Shown: in pieces, positions 1-7,095 of the stretch
Layout of the letters: each line of letters opens with the position of its first letter
Position numbering within the stretch: the stretch's first letter is position 1
From: Flavobacteriales bacterium UBA1694
GTDB taxonomy: Bacteria > Bacteroidota > Bacteroidia > Flavobacteriales > Weeksellaceae
Assembly (NCBI GenBank): GCA_002319955.1
Contig: DCJS01000034.1
Span: 1-39,713, forward strand
DNA: 39,713 nt
Reading direction: 5' to 3'
Notes under the pieces: generated by a model
What the model was told of the DNA's origin: nothing
Seen by the model: only the letters and a program-made list of their open reading frames with translations
The model's database searches: none
Translations under genes and position numbers: made by a program

Positions 1-267
1 GGTGCAAGCTGGGTGTCCATCCACAACGGTGGAGGCGTTGGTTGGGGCGAGGTTATTAACGGAGGCTTTGGACTTTTGTTAGACGGCAGTGCTCAGGCAG
101 ATCGACGCTTAAAATCGATGCTCTTTTGGGATGTTAATAACGGCATTTCTCGGCGTAGCTGGGCCCGAAATGAGGGAGCGGTTTTTGCGATTAAACGAGC
201 CATGGAACTTGAACCTAATTTAAAAGTGACCCTACCGAATGAAGTTCAAGATGAGCTCCTGGATTAG
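1..267 (+). CDS. hutU: Urocanate hydratase, C-terminal 88 residues (partial)
   Basis: This is the 3' end of a gene cut by the window edge; the reading frame is open from base 1 to the TAG at 265-267. The fragment carries the HNGGGVGWGEV stretch followed by NGGFGLLLDG and RRSWARNE, which match the C-terminal end of urocanase. Urocanase converts urocanate to imidazolonepropionate in histidine degradation, in the cytoplasm, using bound NAD+. The GTG at 13 is internal and not a start. A shared terminator follows, so this is the last gene of its unit. Upstream hut genes cannot be seen. The family call is secure; nothing can be said about the missing N-terminal part. Confidence 0.93.
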   Translation, partial: GASWVSIHNGGGVGWGEVINGGFGLLLDGSAQADRRLKSMLFWDVNNGISRRSWARNEGAVFAIKRAMELEPNLKVTLPNEVQDELLD

Positions 268-286
268 TGAGGCTCAAATACAATAG

Positions 287-319
287 AAAAAAGCAGACCA
301 AAAGAGTCTGCTTTTTTTT
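287..319. terminator. Bidirectional intrinsic terminator between hutU and trpB2
   Basis: GCAGAC (293-298) pairs with GTCTGC (306-311) around a 7-base loop. The stem extends through flanking A and T runs, so a T-tract follows the hairpin on either strand. It lies between two convergent genes and can end both. Confidence 0.9.
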
Positions 320-335
320 GGATCCTAAGAACTGC

Positions 336-1709
336 CTAGACCAAAGCTGGGGGCTGAAGCGCTTGGATTTCGGCCAAGGAGGTTTCGAGCGTTTTTGGAT
401 CGAGCGTATGGGTTGAGAGCTTTCCGTTTTGGTAATCGCTATACGCCATCATATCCACAAAGCCATGGCCCGATAGGTTGAACAAAATGGTTTTCGATTG
501 GCCTTCAAGTCTTGCGTTTTGAACCTCGCGAAGAACCTGGGCGATGGCGTGGTTACTTTCAGGCGCCGGGATGATGCCTTCGGTTTTTGCAAATAAAGTA
601 CCTGCCTCAAAACATTCGATTTGGTCCACAGCCTTTGCTTCAATTAATTGGTCCCTGAGTAATTGAGAGCATAGAACACTGGCGCCGTGGTAACGCAGCC
701 CACCGGCATGAATGGCAGAGGGTTCAAAATTGTGTCCTAGGGTATACATGGGAAGTAAGGGCGTAAAGCCCTGGGTGTCTCCAAAGTCGTACATGAATTT
801 CCCTTGTGTTAATTTTGGACAGGACGCGGGTTCGACTGCCACAAAGCGGGTGTTTTTTTTCTGGGTTAAATTTTCACGCAAAAATGGAAAAGCGAGTCCC
901 GCAAAGTTTGAGCCGCCCCCTAAAGGGGCAATCACCACGTCGGGATAGTCCTGCGCAAGGTCCATCTGTTTGAGTGCTTCTTGCCCAATAATGGTCTGAT
1001 GCAGCAGCGTGTGATTTAGAACCGACCCAAGAGAATACTTCGTGTCTTCTGATTGAACAGCCATTTCAATGGCTTCCGATATGGCCATTCCGAGTGTTCC
1101 ATTTGTCTGTGGGTTTTGCTTCAAGAAGTTTCTGCCGCTTTGAGTGCGCTCACTTGGTGAGGGATACACTGTGGCCCCAAAGGTGTTCATCAGAATTTTA
1201 CGATACGGTTTTTGATCGTAACTCACGCGCACCATGTACACCTCGCACTCAATATCAAATTGCGCGCAGGCATAACTTAAGGCCGTTCCCCACTGGCCTG
1301 CACCGGTTTCGGTGGTGATTTTTCTTGTCCCCGCAATTTTGTTGAAATAGGCCTGAGCAATCGCCGTATTAGGTTTGTGAGACCCACTAGGACTTTGCCC
1401 TTCGTATTTATAATAGATTTTGCAGTCGGTTTTCAGGGCCTTCTCAAGTTCAAAGGCTCGGATTAAAGGAGAAGGTCTGTAGATTCGGTACTTTTCTCGT
1501 ACGGGCTCCGGAATTTCAATGTACCTCTCGGTGGACAACTCTTGTTTAATCAATTCTGGGGGAAGAATAGCCTCGAGTTCTTGGGGCGTGATGGGCTCTT
1601 TTGTTTGAGGATTAAGCGGAGGCAGAGGTCGGTTCGGTAAATCTGCAACCACATTATACCAATGAGTCGGAAGTTCGGATTCTGGAAGTAAAAATTTCTT
1701 AGTGTTCAT
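336..1709 (-). CDS. trpB2: Tryptophan synthase beta chain, TrpB2 type
   Basis: A 457-residue pyridoxal-phosphate enzyme expected to condense indole (or an indole donor) with serine to make tryptophan. The length and the long N-terminal extension before the PLP site fit the TrpB2 branch rather than the roughly 400-residue TrpB1. The Schiff-base lysine is K112 in SGSHKPNTA, and the phosphate-binding loop is GGGSN at 264-268. No trpA or other trp gene is adjacent. The ATG at 1709 is the first codon of a conserved-looking N-terminus. Upstream lie an attenuator with a Trp-rich leader peptide and a matching promoter, so expression should rise when charged tRNA-Trp is scarce. TrpB2 proteins may act without TrpA, for example in indole salvage; which applies here is inference. 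Confidence 0.93.
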   Translation of the reverse strand: MNTKKFLLPESELPTHWYNVVADLPNRPLPPLNPQTKEPITPQELEAILPPELIKQELSTERYIEIPEPVREKYRIYRPSPLIRAFELEKALKTDCKIYYKYEGQSPSGSHKPNTAIAQAYFNKIAGTRKITTETGAGQWGTALSYACAQFDIECEVYMVRVSYDQKPYRKILMNTFGATVYPSPSERTQSGRNFLKQNPQTNGTLGMAISEAIEMAVQSEDTKYSLGSVLNHTLLHQTIIGQEALKQMDLAQDYPDVVIAPLGGGSNFAGLAFPFLRENLTQKKNTRFVAVEPASCPKLTQGKFMYDFGDTQGFTPLLPMYTLGHNFEPSAIHAGGLRYHGASVLCSQLLRDQLIEAKAVDQIECFEAGTLFAKTEGIIPAPESNHAIAQVLREVQNARLEGQSKTILFNLSGHGFVDMMAYSDYQNGKLSTHTLDPKTLETSLAEIQALQPPALV

Positions 1710-1768
1710 TTTATTAAAATTTTAAGTTTATTTCTATTAGTTGTAATCTAGATTTTGGGCACAAAAAA

Positions 1769-1790
1769 AGCCGTCTGAAAACAGACGGCT
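1769..1790 (-). terminator. Attenuator terminator hairpin upstream of trpB2
   Basis: On the minus strand AGCCGTCTG (1790-1782) and CAGACGGCT (1777-1769) form a perfect 9-bp stem with a TTTT loop, followed directly by a run of T (1768-1762). It lies between the leader peptide stop and the trpB2 start, so it is a premature terminator (the 3:4 hairpin) and not the end of a gene. Confidence 0.93.
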
Positions 1791-1874
1791 TGCACCAAAT
1801 GGGTATTATTTTATCTTAGCAATTCTTCAAATAATACGGCACAGGTAGAGCATCGTCTGTAAGAAACGACTGCC
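1781..1874 (-). promoter_or_regulatory. trp-type attenuator: mutually exclusive RNA hairpins
   Basis: All pairings are on the minus strand. Segment 1, GGCAGTCGT (1874-1866), starts in the third Trp codon and pairs with segment 2, ACGATGCT (1856-1849), as 8 pairs with one bulged G and a 9-base loop. Segment 2 can instead pair with segment 3: ACAGACG (1860-1854) is a perfect complement of CGTCTGT (1787-1781), and GCT (1851-1849) pairs with AGC (1790-1788). That 2:3 structure consumes the 5' arm of the terminator. A ribosome stalled on the Trp codons would cover segment 1, favour 2:3 and allow read-through. With ample Trp-tRNA the terminator should form. The layout matches the classical transcription attenuator. 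Confidence 0.88.
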
Positions 1875-1905
1875 ACCACCAGTTTGTATTTAAGAAATTG
1901 CTCAT
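1816..1905 (-). CDS. trp leader peptide (29 residues, three consecutive Trp codons)
   Basis: A short reading frame from ATG (1905-1903) to TAA (1818-1816) encoding 29 residues, with TGG TGG TGG at codons 9-11 (context NTNWWWQSF). It begins about 20 bases after a perfect -7 element and ends 26 bases before the attenuator terminator stem. Three adjacent Trp codons in so short a frame, placed exactly at the start of RNA segment 1, make a sensing function very likely. It has no obvious Shine-Dalgarno site, as is usual for Bacteroidota. The peptide itself probably has no function beyond being translated. Confidence 0.9.
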   Translation of the reverse strand: MSNFLNTNWWWQSFLTDDALPVPYYLKNC

Positions 1906-1924
1906 GTGTTGCGAATTGTGATTA

Positions 1925-1954
1925 CAAATGTAGAATAAATTTTTACATTTCCAA
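1925..1954 (-). promoter_or_regulatory. Perfect Bacteroidota promoter for the trp leader-trpB2 transcript
   Basis: On the minus strand TTG (1954-1952), a 19-base spacer and TACATTTG (1932-1925) match the Bacteroidota consensus exactly. Transcription should begin near 1920, about 15 bases before the leader peptide ATG. Confidence 0.88.
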
Positions 1955-1981
1955 ATCTACAGTGAAAAAAAATTAAATTTT

Positions 1982-2557
1982 CTACTGCGCGTTCTTTCTT
2001 AAGGCCTGAGCCGCAGAGTCACTGGCGCAAATGAGTCCGCCAAAAAGCATAATGAAGTCTTTAATCACCAATCGTCCTGCACCAGAAAGATAAGGAAATC
2101 CGTGGTCGGGCCCTCCTAAATCGGGAACCCAGGTCTCGGGTGTGGTCACAAGAAACGAGAGGGTGACTAGGGCCATTCCAAAAGTTAAAATACCCCCTAA
2201 AACACCAAGTTTAGGATACCAAATCCCAAGAAGAACGAGAACGCCAATTGCAATGATGACGCTGCCTAAAAGGTACGCGAAAGCGTACGTTCCATTTTGC
2301 TGGTGCCATTTGATATTTTCAGGAACGACTTCACCTTCTTTGTTTTTATGAAGTTTGTAATTGTCCGAGTCGCTGGGAGAATAGTGATAGAAAAAGCTCA
2401 TTACGGGGGAGTTGCTTACAAAGGGGACGATGCCATCGGCCTCGTATTGAAAGGCTTTGAGTCCTCCAATCCAAGCCATAATAACGAAGATTGAAATTCT
2501 AAGGCCATGGACTAAAGGGCGTTTAATTGAAGCAAGGTATTCAAAAAGTACTGTCAT
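1982..2557 (-). CDS. DUF417 (YkgB/RclC-like) inner-membrane protein
   Basis: A 191-residue membrane protein with about four hydrophobic segments (roughly residues 17-36, 93-112, 117-137 and 163-180). The features MAWIGGLKAFQYEADGI near the N-terminus, a polar loop, and PETWVPDLGG followed by SGAGRLVIKD near the C-terminus are typical of the DUF417/YkgB family. E. coli RclC, from the reactive-chlorine resistance operon, belongs to this family; its biochemical role is not settled. Directly upstream on the same strand is an AraC-family gene, which recalls the RclR-RclC pairing, but rclA and rclB are not nearby. It has its own likely -7 element 14 bases before the ATG, so it may be transcribed separately from the regulator. 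Confidence 0.8.
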   Translation of the reverse strand: MTVLFEYLASIKRPLVHGLRISIFVIMAWIGGLKAFQYEADGIVPFVSNSPVMSFFYHYSPSDSDNYKLHKNKEGEVVPENIKWHQQNGTYAFAYLLGSVIIAIGVLVLLGIWYPKLGVLGGILTFGMALVTLSFLVTTPETWVPDLGGPDHGFPYLSGAGRLVIKDFIMLFGGLICASDSAAQALRKNAQ

Positions 2558-2571
2558 ATATTTTGTTTTTA

Positions 2572-2579
2572 CAAAGGTA
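2572..2579 (-). promoter_or_regulatory. -7 element TACCTTTG for the DUF417 gene
   Basis: Exact TAnnTTTG match on the minus strand, 14 bases before the start codon at 2557. The -33 position reads TTT rather than TTG. Confidence 0.55.
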
Positions 2580-2640
2580 ACACCCCTATGAAAACTAAAA
2601 AATGGACAGTTATGGTAACAGCATGGACGAATTTGCCCTC

Positions 2641-3465
2641 TTATTTTTGATCGGCGACAATAGAAATGCCAACGTGGCTGCGAAATTCGGTGGGGGAGAG
2701 CCCTGTGTGTTTTTTAAAATACCGACTGAAGTAATGCACGTCCTCAAAATTGAGTTCAAGAGCGATTTTCTTAACGGGATCGTGGCTCAAGTGTAGCTTT
2801 TTTTTTGCTTCTAAAAGCAGGCGCTCTTGAATGATTTTGGAGGGTGGGATTCCGAATTTTTTTTTAATCTTTTTCGAAAGAGAATTGGGCGAAAGGTGAA
2901 GCGCCTCTGCGTAAAAGGCGGCATTTTTCTGGGTGGTAAAATGGGCTTCAACAAGCGTCTGAAATGGGCTTTCTAGCTCTAAGCCATGGTCTGCTTTTGT
3001 TTTGGAAAGAAGCTGATTCTTTTTGTGACTACAGAGGGCTAAAATAAGTTGTAAATAAGATCTAAGGATTGCGCTTGTAAAGGAATCGGTAGGCGAGACA
3101 TTTTGGATCTTCCTGATGAGGGTTAATAGATCGCTATAACTTTTGGAATCTAAAGAGAAATGGGGTTGTAAATAGGCACTATTGAATAATAAACCGTTGC
3201 ATGCCACCTCTTTTTTATGGTACTCAATGCAGTAGAAATCACCATGGAACTCAAGGCCCCATATTTTGGAAACAAAATCCCCTTGCAGACTGTGTTTTTC
3301 ATAAGGCGCACAGAATAGAATACTAGGCCCATCATAGCGGTAGGATTCCCCCTGAAAGGTTAAGTCGCCTACACCATCAAAGAGGTATAGTCGGTAAAAA
3401 GGCTCACTTATAAGTATCCCTTGAGATTGGGGAGTCTGTTCAAAGACATTAATTCGATTTTCCAC
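2641..3465 (-). CDS. AraC-family transcriptional regulator
   Basis: A 274-residue protein with a cupin-like sensing region (about residues 1-110, including PYEKHSLQGDF) and a C-terminal AraC/XylS domain (about 167-265). The second helix-turn-helix contains VKKIALELNFEDVHYFSRYFKK, followed by HTGLSPTEFR, the family signature. The start is GTG at 3465, since an in-frame TAG lies two codons upstream and no ATG fits. It probably activates the adjacent DUF417 gene. Cys residues occur at 52, 79, 89 and 145, so redox sensing is possible but unproven. Only about 13 bases separate this start from the terminator of the gene upstream. Confidence 0.88.
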   Translation of the reverse strand: MENRINVFEQTPQSQGILISEPFYRLYLFDGVGDLTFQGESYRYDGPSILFCAPYEKHSLQGDFVSKIWGLEFHGDFYCIEYHKKEVACNGLLFNSAYLQPHFSLDSKSYSDLLTLIRKIQNVSPTDSFTSAILRSYLQLILALCSHKKNQLLSKTKADHGLELESPFQTLVEAHFTTQKNAAFYAEALHLSPNSLSKKIKKKFGIPPSKIIQERLLLEAKKKLHLSHDPVKKIALELNFEDVHYFSRYFKKHTGLSPTEFRSHVGISIVADQK

Positions 3466-3478
3466 AGCCTAAAAGTAC

Positions 3479-3513
3479 AAAAAAAGACCTCCTGAAAAAA
3501 TTCTGGAGGTCTT
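3479..3513 (-). terminator. Terminator of the isocitrate dehydrogenase gene
   Basis: AAGACCTCC (3484-3492) pairs with GGAGGTCTT (3505-3513), with extra GAA/TTC pairing inside the loop. On the minus strand a run of T follows the stem, so it ends transcription from 5753. Confidence 0.9.
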
Positions 3514-3533
3514 GAATCTTAAGGTCTACTCGT

Positions 3534-5753
3534 TTAAAGCGACTCTATAATTTCATTTAAAGCGGTACTTGGTCGCATGCACTGCGCTGTTTTTTCCGCG
3601 TTTGCATGGTAATACCCACCAATATCCTGACTTGAGCCTTGGGCCGCAATCAGCTGCTCATTAATTAAAGTTTCCTTTTGCTCCATCTGCTCAGCTACAG
3701 AGCTGAACTTAGAGGCGAGGTCCTGATCCTTGGTCTGATTTGCTAAGGCGCGAGCCCAATACATTGCCAAGTAATAATGAGACCCGCGGTTATCTAGGGA
3801 ACCTAGTTTACGCGCTGGGGATTTATCGTTTTGTAAGAATAACGCATTTGCAGTGTCAAGCCCGTCTGCAAGGACTTTCGCTTTTGCGTTGTCAAGACTT
3901 TGAGCCAAGTGCTCTAAACTTGCCTGAAGGGCTAAAAACTCCCCTAAAGAGTCCCATCTTAAATAGCCTTCTTTAATGAACTGTTCAATATGCTTAGGGG
4001 CTGAACCTCCAGCGCCTGTTTCAAATAGTCCACCGCCATTCATAAGGGGAACAATAGAAAGCATTTTGGCAGACGTTCCAAGTTCTAAAATGGGGAACAT
4101 ATCGGTCAAGTAATCTCGAAGGACATTACCAGAAACTGAAATAGTGTCCTTTCCTTCACGGCCACGTCTTAGAGTTTCTACCATGGCATCCTTCACATCC
4201 ATTATTCGAATGTCAAGTCCTGTCAAATCGTGATCTTTTAAATAAAGCTCTACTTTTTTAATCATTTGAGCGTCGTGCGCTCTATTATGGTCTAACCAAA
4301 AAATTGCTGGGGTGTCAGAGAGTCGGGCGCGGTTAACGGCTAGTTTAACCCAGTCTTGAATCGGCGCGTCCTTCACTTGGCACATACGGAAAATATCGCC
4401 TGGCTCAACGAACTGCTCTAGAAGAACTTCTTGGTTCTCATTCTCGATGCGTACTGTTCCTGTTGAACTAAGTTGGAAGGTCTTATCATGGGAGCCGTAT
4501 TCTTCGGCTTTTTGGGCCATAAGACCCACGTTTGGTACGGTTCCAAAGGTTTTTGGATCGATGGCCCCGTGTATTTTCATGTCCTCTACGATTGCTTCAT
4601 AGAATCCAGCGTACGTACGGTCTGGAATAAGACAAACGGTATCTTCTTCTTGCCCATCTCGGTTCCACATTTTTCCGCCGGCGCGTACTAAGGCCGCCAT
4701 TGAAGCGTCTACAATAACATCGGAAGAGACATGGAAATTCGTAATGCCTTTATCTGAATTTACCATCGCGATACGCGGACCATTTTCAATGGCCGTTTCT
4801 AGGTCCTTTTTAATCTCTGCTTGCTTTGGATGGCCCTGGATTTTTTCATAAAGTGTTGCCAGTCCAAAGTTTGGATTAACGTCAAGGGAACTGAATTCCT
4901 CAGCGTATTTAGTGAATACGTCTTTAAAGTACGTTTCAACGATTGCGCCAAAAATAATTGGATCGGAGATTTTCATCATCGTCGCCTTTAAATGGGCAGA
5001 AAGTAAAACATCCTGCTCTTTGGCTTGTTCAATAGCCTTTTTTGTCGCGGCTTTCAATGCCTCGAGGTGAAGTACGGAACTGTCTATTATTTCACCAGCT
5101 AAAAGGGGCGCATAGTCTTTTAAAACGGTTTGCTCTCCATTTGCAGATTGAAACACAATACGGTATTTTGTTGCTGAATCTAGAGTGGTTGAGGTTTCGG
5201 TTCCAAAAAAGTCGCCCTGATCCATATGCGCGACCTTGGTTTTGCTCTCCTTAGTCCACGCACCCATACGGTGCGGATTTGCTTTTGCGTACTCCTTAAC
5301 TGACTTTGGTGCTCTACGGTCACTGTTTCCTTCTCTTAACACCGGATTTACGGCGGAACCTAAGACCTTCGCGTAACGGGCTTGAATTTGCTTCTCTTGC
5401 TCATTTTTTGCTTCCGTAGGGTAATTAGGAATTGAGAACCCTTGACTTTGAAGCTCTGCAATTGCTTCTTCCAATTGGGGTACAGAGGCTGAAATATTCG
5501 GCAGTTTTATGATGTTTGCTTCAGGGGATTTTGCCAGTTCACCGAGTTGGGCTAAATAATCTGGAACCACTTGATCAGCGCTCAAACCTTCAGGGAAATT
5601 CGCTAAAATACGACCCGCGAGTGAAATGTCTGGAACCTGAATTTCAATTCCAGCGTGTTTGGTAAACGCTTTTACGATCGGTAGAAACGAATGCGTTGCG
5701 AGCATTGGCGCTTCATCCGTAAGGGTGTAATAGATTTTTGCTTGTGACATCAT
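3534..5753 (-). CDS. icd: Isocitrate dehydrogenase, NADP-dependent, monomeric type
   Basis: A 739-residue protein of the size of monomeric NADP-dependent isocitrate dehydrogenase; the dimeric enzymes are about 415 residues. It oxidatively decarboxylates isocitrate to 2-oxoglutarate, making NADPH in the TCA cycle. Family features include the N-terminal YYTLTDEAPMLATHSFLPI, the SDRRAPKSVKEYAKANPHRMG stretch, MVNSDKGITNFHVSSDVIVDASMAA, and the C-terminal DIGGYYHANAEK followed by MRPS. The ORF begins with two Met codons; the second (5750) could equally be the start. It is a single-gene unit with its own terminator and a -7 element TAAATTTG upstream. Confidence 0.95.
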   Translation of the reverse strand: MMSQAKIYYTLTDEAPMLATHSFLPIVKAFTKHAGIEIQVPDISLAGRILANFPEGLSADQVVPDYLAQLGELAKSPEANIIKLPNISASVPQLEEAIAELQSQGFSIPNYPTEAKNEQEKQIQARYAKVLGSAVNPVLREGNSDRRAPKSVKEYAKANPHRMGAWTKESKTKVAHMDQGDFFGTETSTTLDSATKYRIVFQSANGEQTVLKDYAPLLAGEIIDSSVLHLEALKAATKKAIEQAKEQDVLLSAHLKATMMKISDPIIFGAIVETYFKDVFTKYAEEFSSLDVNPNFGLATLYEKIQGHPKQAEIKKDLETAIENGPRIAMVNSDKGITNFHVSSDVIVDASMAALVRAGGKMWNRDGQEEDTVCLIPDRTYAGFYEAIVEDMKIHGAIDPKTFGTVPNVGLMAQKAEEYGSHDKTFQLSSTGTVRIENENQEVLLEQFVEPGDIFRMCQVKDAPIQDWVKLAVNRARLSDTPAIFWLDHNRAHDAQMIKKVELYLKDHDLTGLDIRIMDVKDAMVETLRRGREGKDTISVSGNVLRDYLTDMFPILELGTSAKMLSIVPLMNGGGLFETGAGGSAPKHIEQFIKEGYLRWDSLGEFLALQASLEHLAQSLDNAKAKVLADGLDTANALFLQNDKSPARKLGSLDNRGSHYYLAMYWARALANQTKDQDLASKFSSVAEQMEQKETLINEQLIAAQGSSQDIGGYYHANAEKTAQCMRPSTALNEIIESL

Positions 5754-5787
5754 TACTATATTTTATTTTTTTAATTATAGAGGATTA

Positions 5788-5795
5788 CAAATTTA
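5788..5795 (-). promoter_or_regulatory. -7 element TAAATTTG for icd
   Basis: TAnnTTTG match on the minus strand, 34 bases before the start codon. No TTG is found at the standard spacing, so confidence is moderate. Confidence 0.45.
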
Positions 5796-5906
5796 ATGAA
5801 TTTAAACAAGAACGGGAAGTTTTGTTTTGATTTTGCGCGGCACTCAAATCGGGAATTTTAATATACTTTTAACCTTAAGAGGGGCAGAAATCTGCACAAA
5901 TTGTGG

Positions 5907-5914
5907 TATCTTTG
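5907..5914 (+). promoter_or_regulatory. -7 element TATCTTTG for tpx
   Basis: Exact TAnnTTTG match 22 bases before the tpx ATG. It also argues against the longer reading frame starting at 5901, which would place the promoter inside the gene. The -33 position is not TTG. Confidence 0.6.
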
Positions 5915-5936
5915 GGATACAAAAAATAGAATTATT

Positions 5937-6437
5937 ATGGCAAAAATTACATTAAAAGGCAATGAAATTAACACAATCGGGGAGCTTCCGCACTCTGGGT
6001 TATCTATAAAAGAATTTGCACTCGTAAATCAAGATTTGCAGGTAAAGGATCTATCGAGCTATGAGGGAAAAAGAAAGGTTTTTAATATCTTTCCAAGTGT
6101 TGATACGGGCGTTTGTGCCGCCTCCGCTCGCGAATTTAGTAAGCGTGCAACGGAGTTGGAAAATACCGTGGTTATTAACGTCTCTAAGGATTTGCCTTTT
6201 GCACTTGGACGTTTTTGCGCCGCTGAAGGTTTAGATAATGTTGAAACACTTTCAGATTTTAGAGGGAAGTTTGGGACTGATTACGGCGTAGAAATTACCG
6301 ATGGTCCGATGAAAGGACTCTTATCTCGCGCGGTGGTCGTTACCGATGAAAAAGGCACTGTGATCTACACCGAACAAGTTCCTGAAATCACGACCGAACC
6401 AAACTACGAGGCGGCTATTGAGGCGCTTAAGAAGTAA
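5937..6437 (+). CDS. tpx: Thiol peroxidase (Tpx, atypical 2-Cys peroxiredoxin)
   Basis: A 166-residue protein of normal Tpx length. The peroxidatic cysteine is C60 in PSVDTGVCAASAREF, and the resolving cysteine is C94 in GRFCAAEGLDNV, the spacing typical of Tpx. It reduces hydrogen peroxide and organic peroxides using thioredoxin. The ATG at 5937 was chosen over the upstream TTG at 5901 because MAKITLKGN is the usual Tpx N-terminus and the -7 element lies between the two. It is a monocistronic unit with a promoter before it and a strong hairpin terminator after it. Confidence 0.95.
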   Translation: MAKITLKGNEINTIGELPHSGLSIKEFALVNQDLQVKDLSSYEGKRKVFNIFPSVDTGVCAASAREFSKRATELENTVVINVSKDLPFALGRFCAAEGLDNVETLSDFRGKFGTDYGVEITDGPMKGLLSRAVVVTDEKGTVIYTEQVPEITTEPNYEAAIEALKK

Positions 6438-6455
6438 TTGATTTTTAATTGACTT

Positions 6456-6489
6456 AAAAAAGTGCACTGGGTAGCCCAGTGCACTTTTT
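6456..6489 (+). terminator. Terminator of tpx
   Basis: A 15-bp perfect stem (6457-6471 with 6475-6489, core GTGCACTGGG/CCCAGTGCAC) with loop TAG, flanked by A and T runs. It could work on both strands. Confidence 0.92.
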
Positions 6490-6648
6490 ATTTGAGATAT
6501 TCGGCCCTAGGGCCATGAGAGAATCAACCTCTTTTTGTGTGAAATTTTAATTATAAAGTAGCGTGGCCTGTGCTTACAATTTTCAAAATTTCAAAACGGT
6601 GATTTGAAAAACACTATAATTTTTCATTACCTTTATCAAAAATTAAGT

Positions 6649-7065
6649 ATGGAAACAATCAAGTCTGAGGTGATGCTACTGGCTCCAGTGGAAAAGGTTT
6701 GGGAGTCTTTTTCAGACCCAAAACATGTGTTAAAGTGGTTTTTTGTGATTCAAAATCAGCGCTGCCAAAGTGCCGTTAATGAATTAAAGGAAGGAGGAAC
6801 CTTTAAGTATGTTATGAGTACTAGAGATAACGCAGTGGGTTATGATTTCACAGGCACCATTAAGACTTTAATCCATCATGAGCATATCGTTGTAGAGCTA
6901 ACAGACGGTAGAATGGCTGAGTTTACTTTTGTTCGGATTGATCCACAAACAACTAAATTTATCATGGTGTTTGAACCGGAGACTAAAAACACTCACCAAA
7001 CTCAAAAGAGGTTCTGGGATGTTGTTCTAACCAATTTTGAGAAGTACGTTGAAAATCTAAAATAA
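6649..7065 (+). CDS. SRPBCC/AHSA1-family protein
   Basis: A 138-residue START/Bet v1-like protein of the AHSA1 (activator of Hsp90 ATPase homologue, YndB-like) group. The N-terminal METIKSEVMLLAPVEKVWESFSDPKHVLKWF is the usual opening of this fold, followed by EGGTFKYVM and a C-terminal helix containing FWDVVLTNFEKYVENL. Members bind hydrophobic ligands or act in stress; the ligand here is unknown. The reading frame is open from a TTG at 6604, but the ATG at 6649 fits the family start. A near-consensus -7 element (TACCTTTA, 6628-6635) lies between them. The gene converges with the minus-strand gene that follows. Confidence 0.85.
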   Translation: METIKSEVMLLAPVEKVWESFSDPKHVLKWFFVIQNQRCQSAVNELKEGGTFKYVMSTRDNAVGYDFTGTIKTLIHHEHIVVELTDGRMAEFTFVRIDPQTTKFIMVFEPETKNTHQTQKRFWDVVLTNFEKYVENLK

Positions 7066-7095
7066 AAGCACGCTCCTGGAGCCACCCGAATATTC

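Noticed and set aside
5901..5936. Extended TTG start for tpx adding 12 residues
   Set aside because: The added residues are not part of the Tpx family N-terminus and the -7 element TATCTTTG lies inside them.
7066..7095. GCTCC/GGAGC palindrome between the AHSA1 gene and the kinase-like gene as a terminator
   Set aside because: The loop would be too short and the stem only about four pairs.
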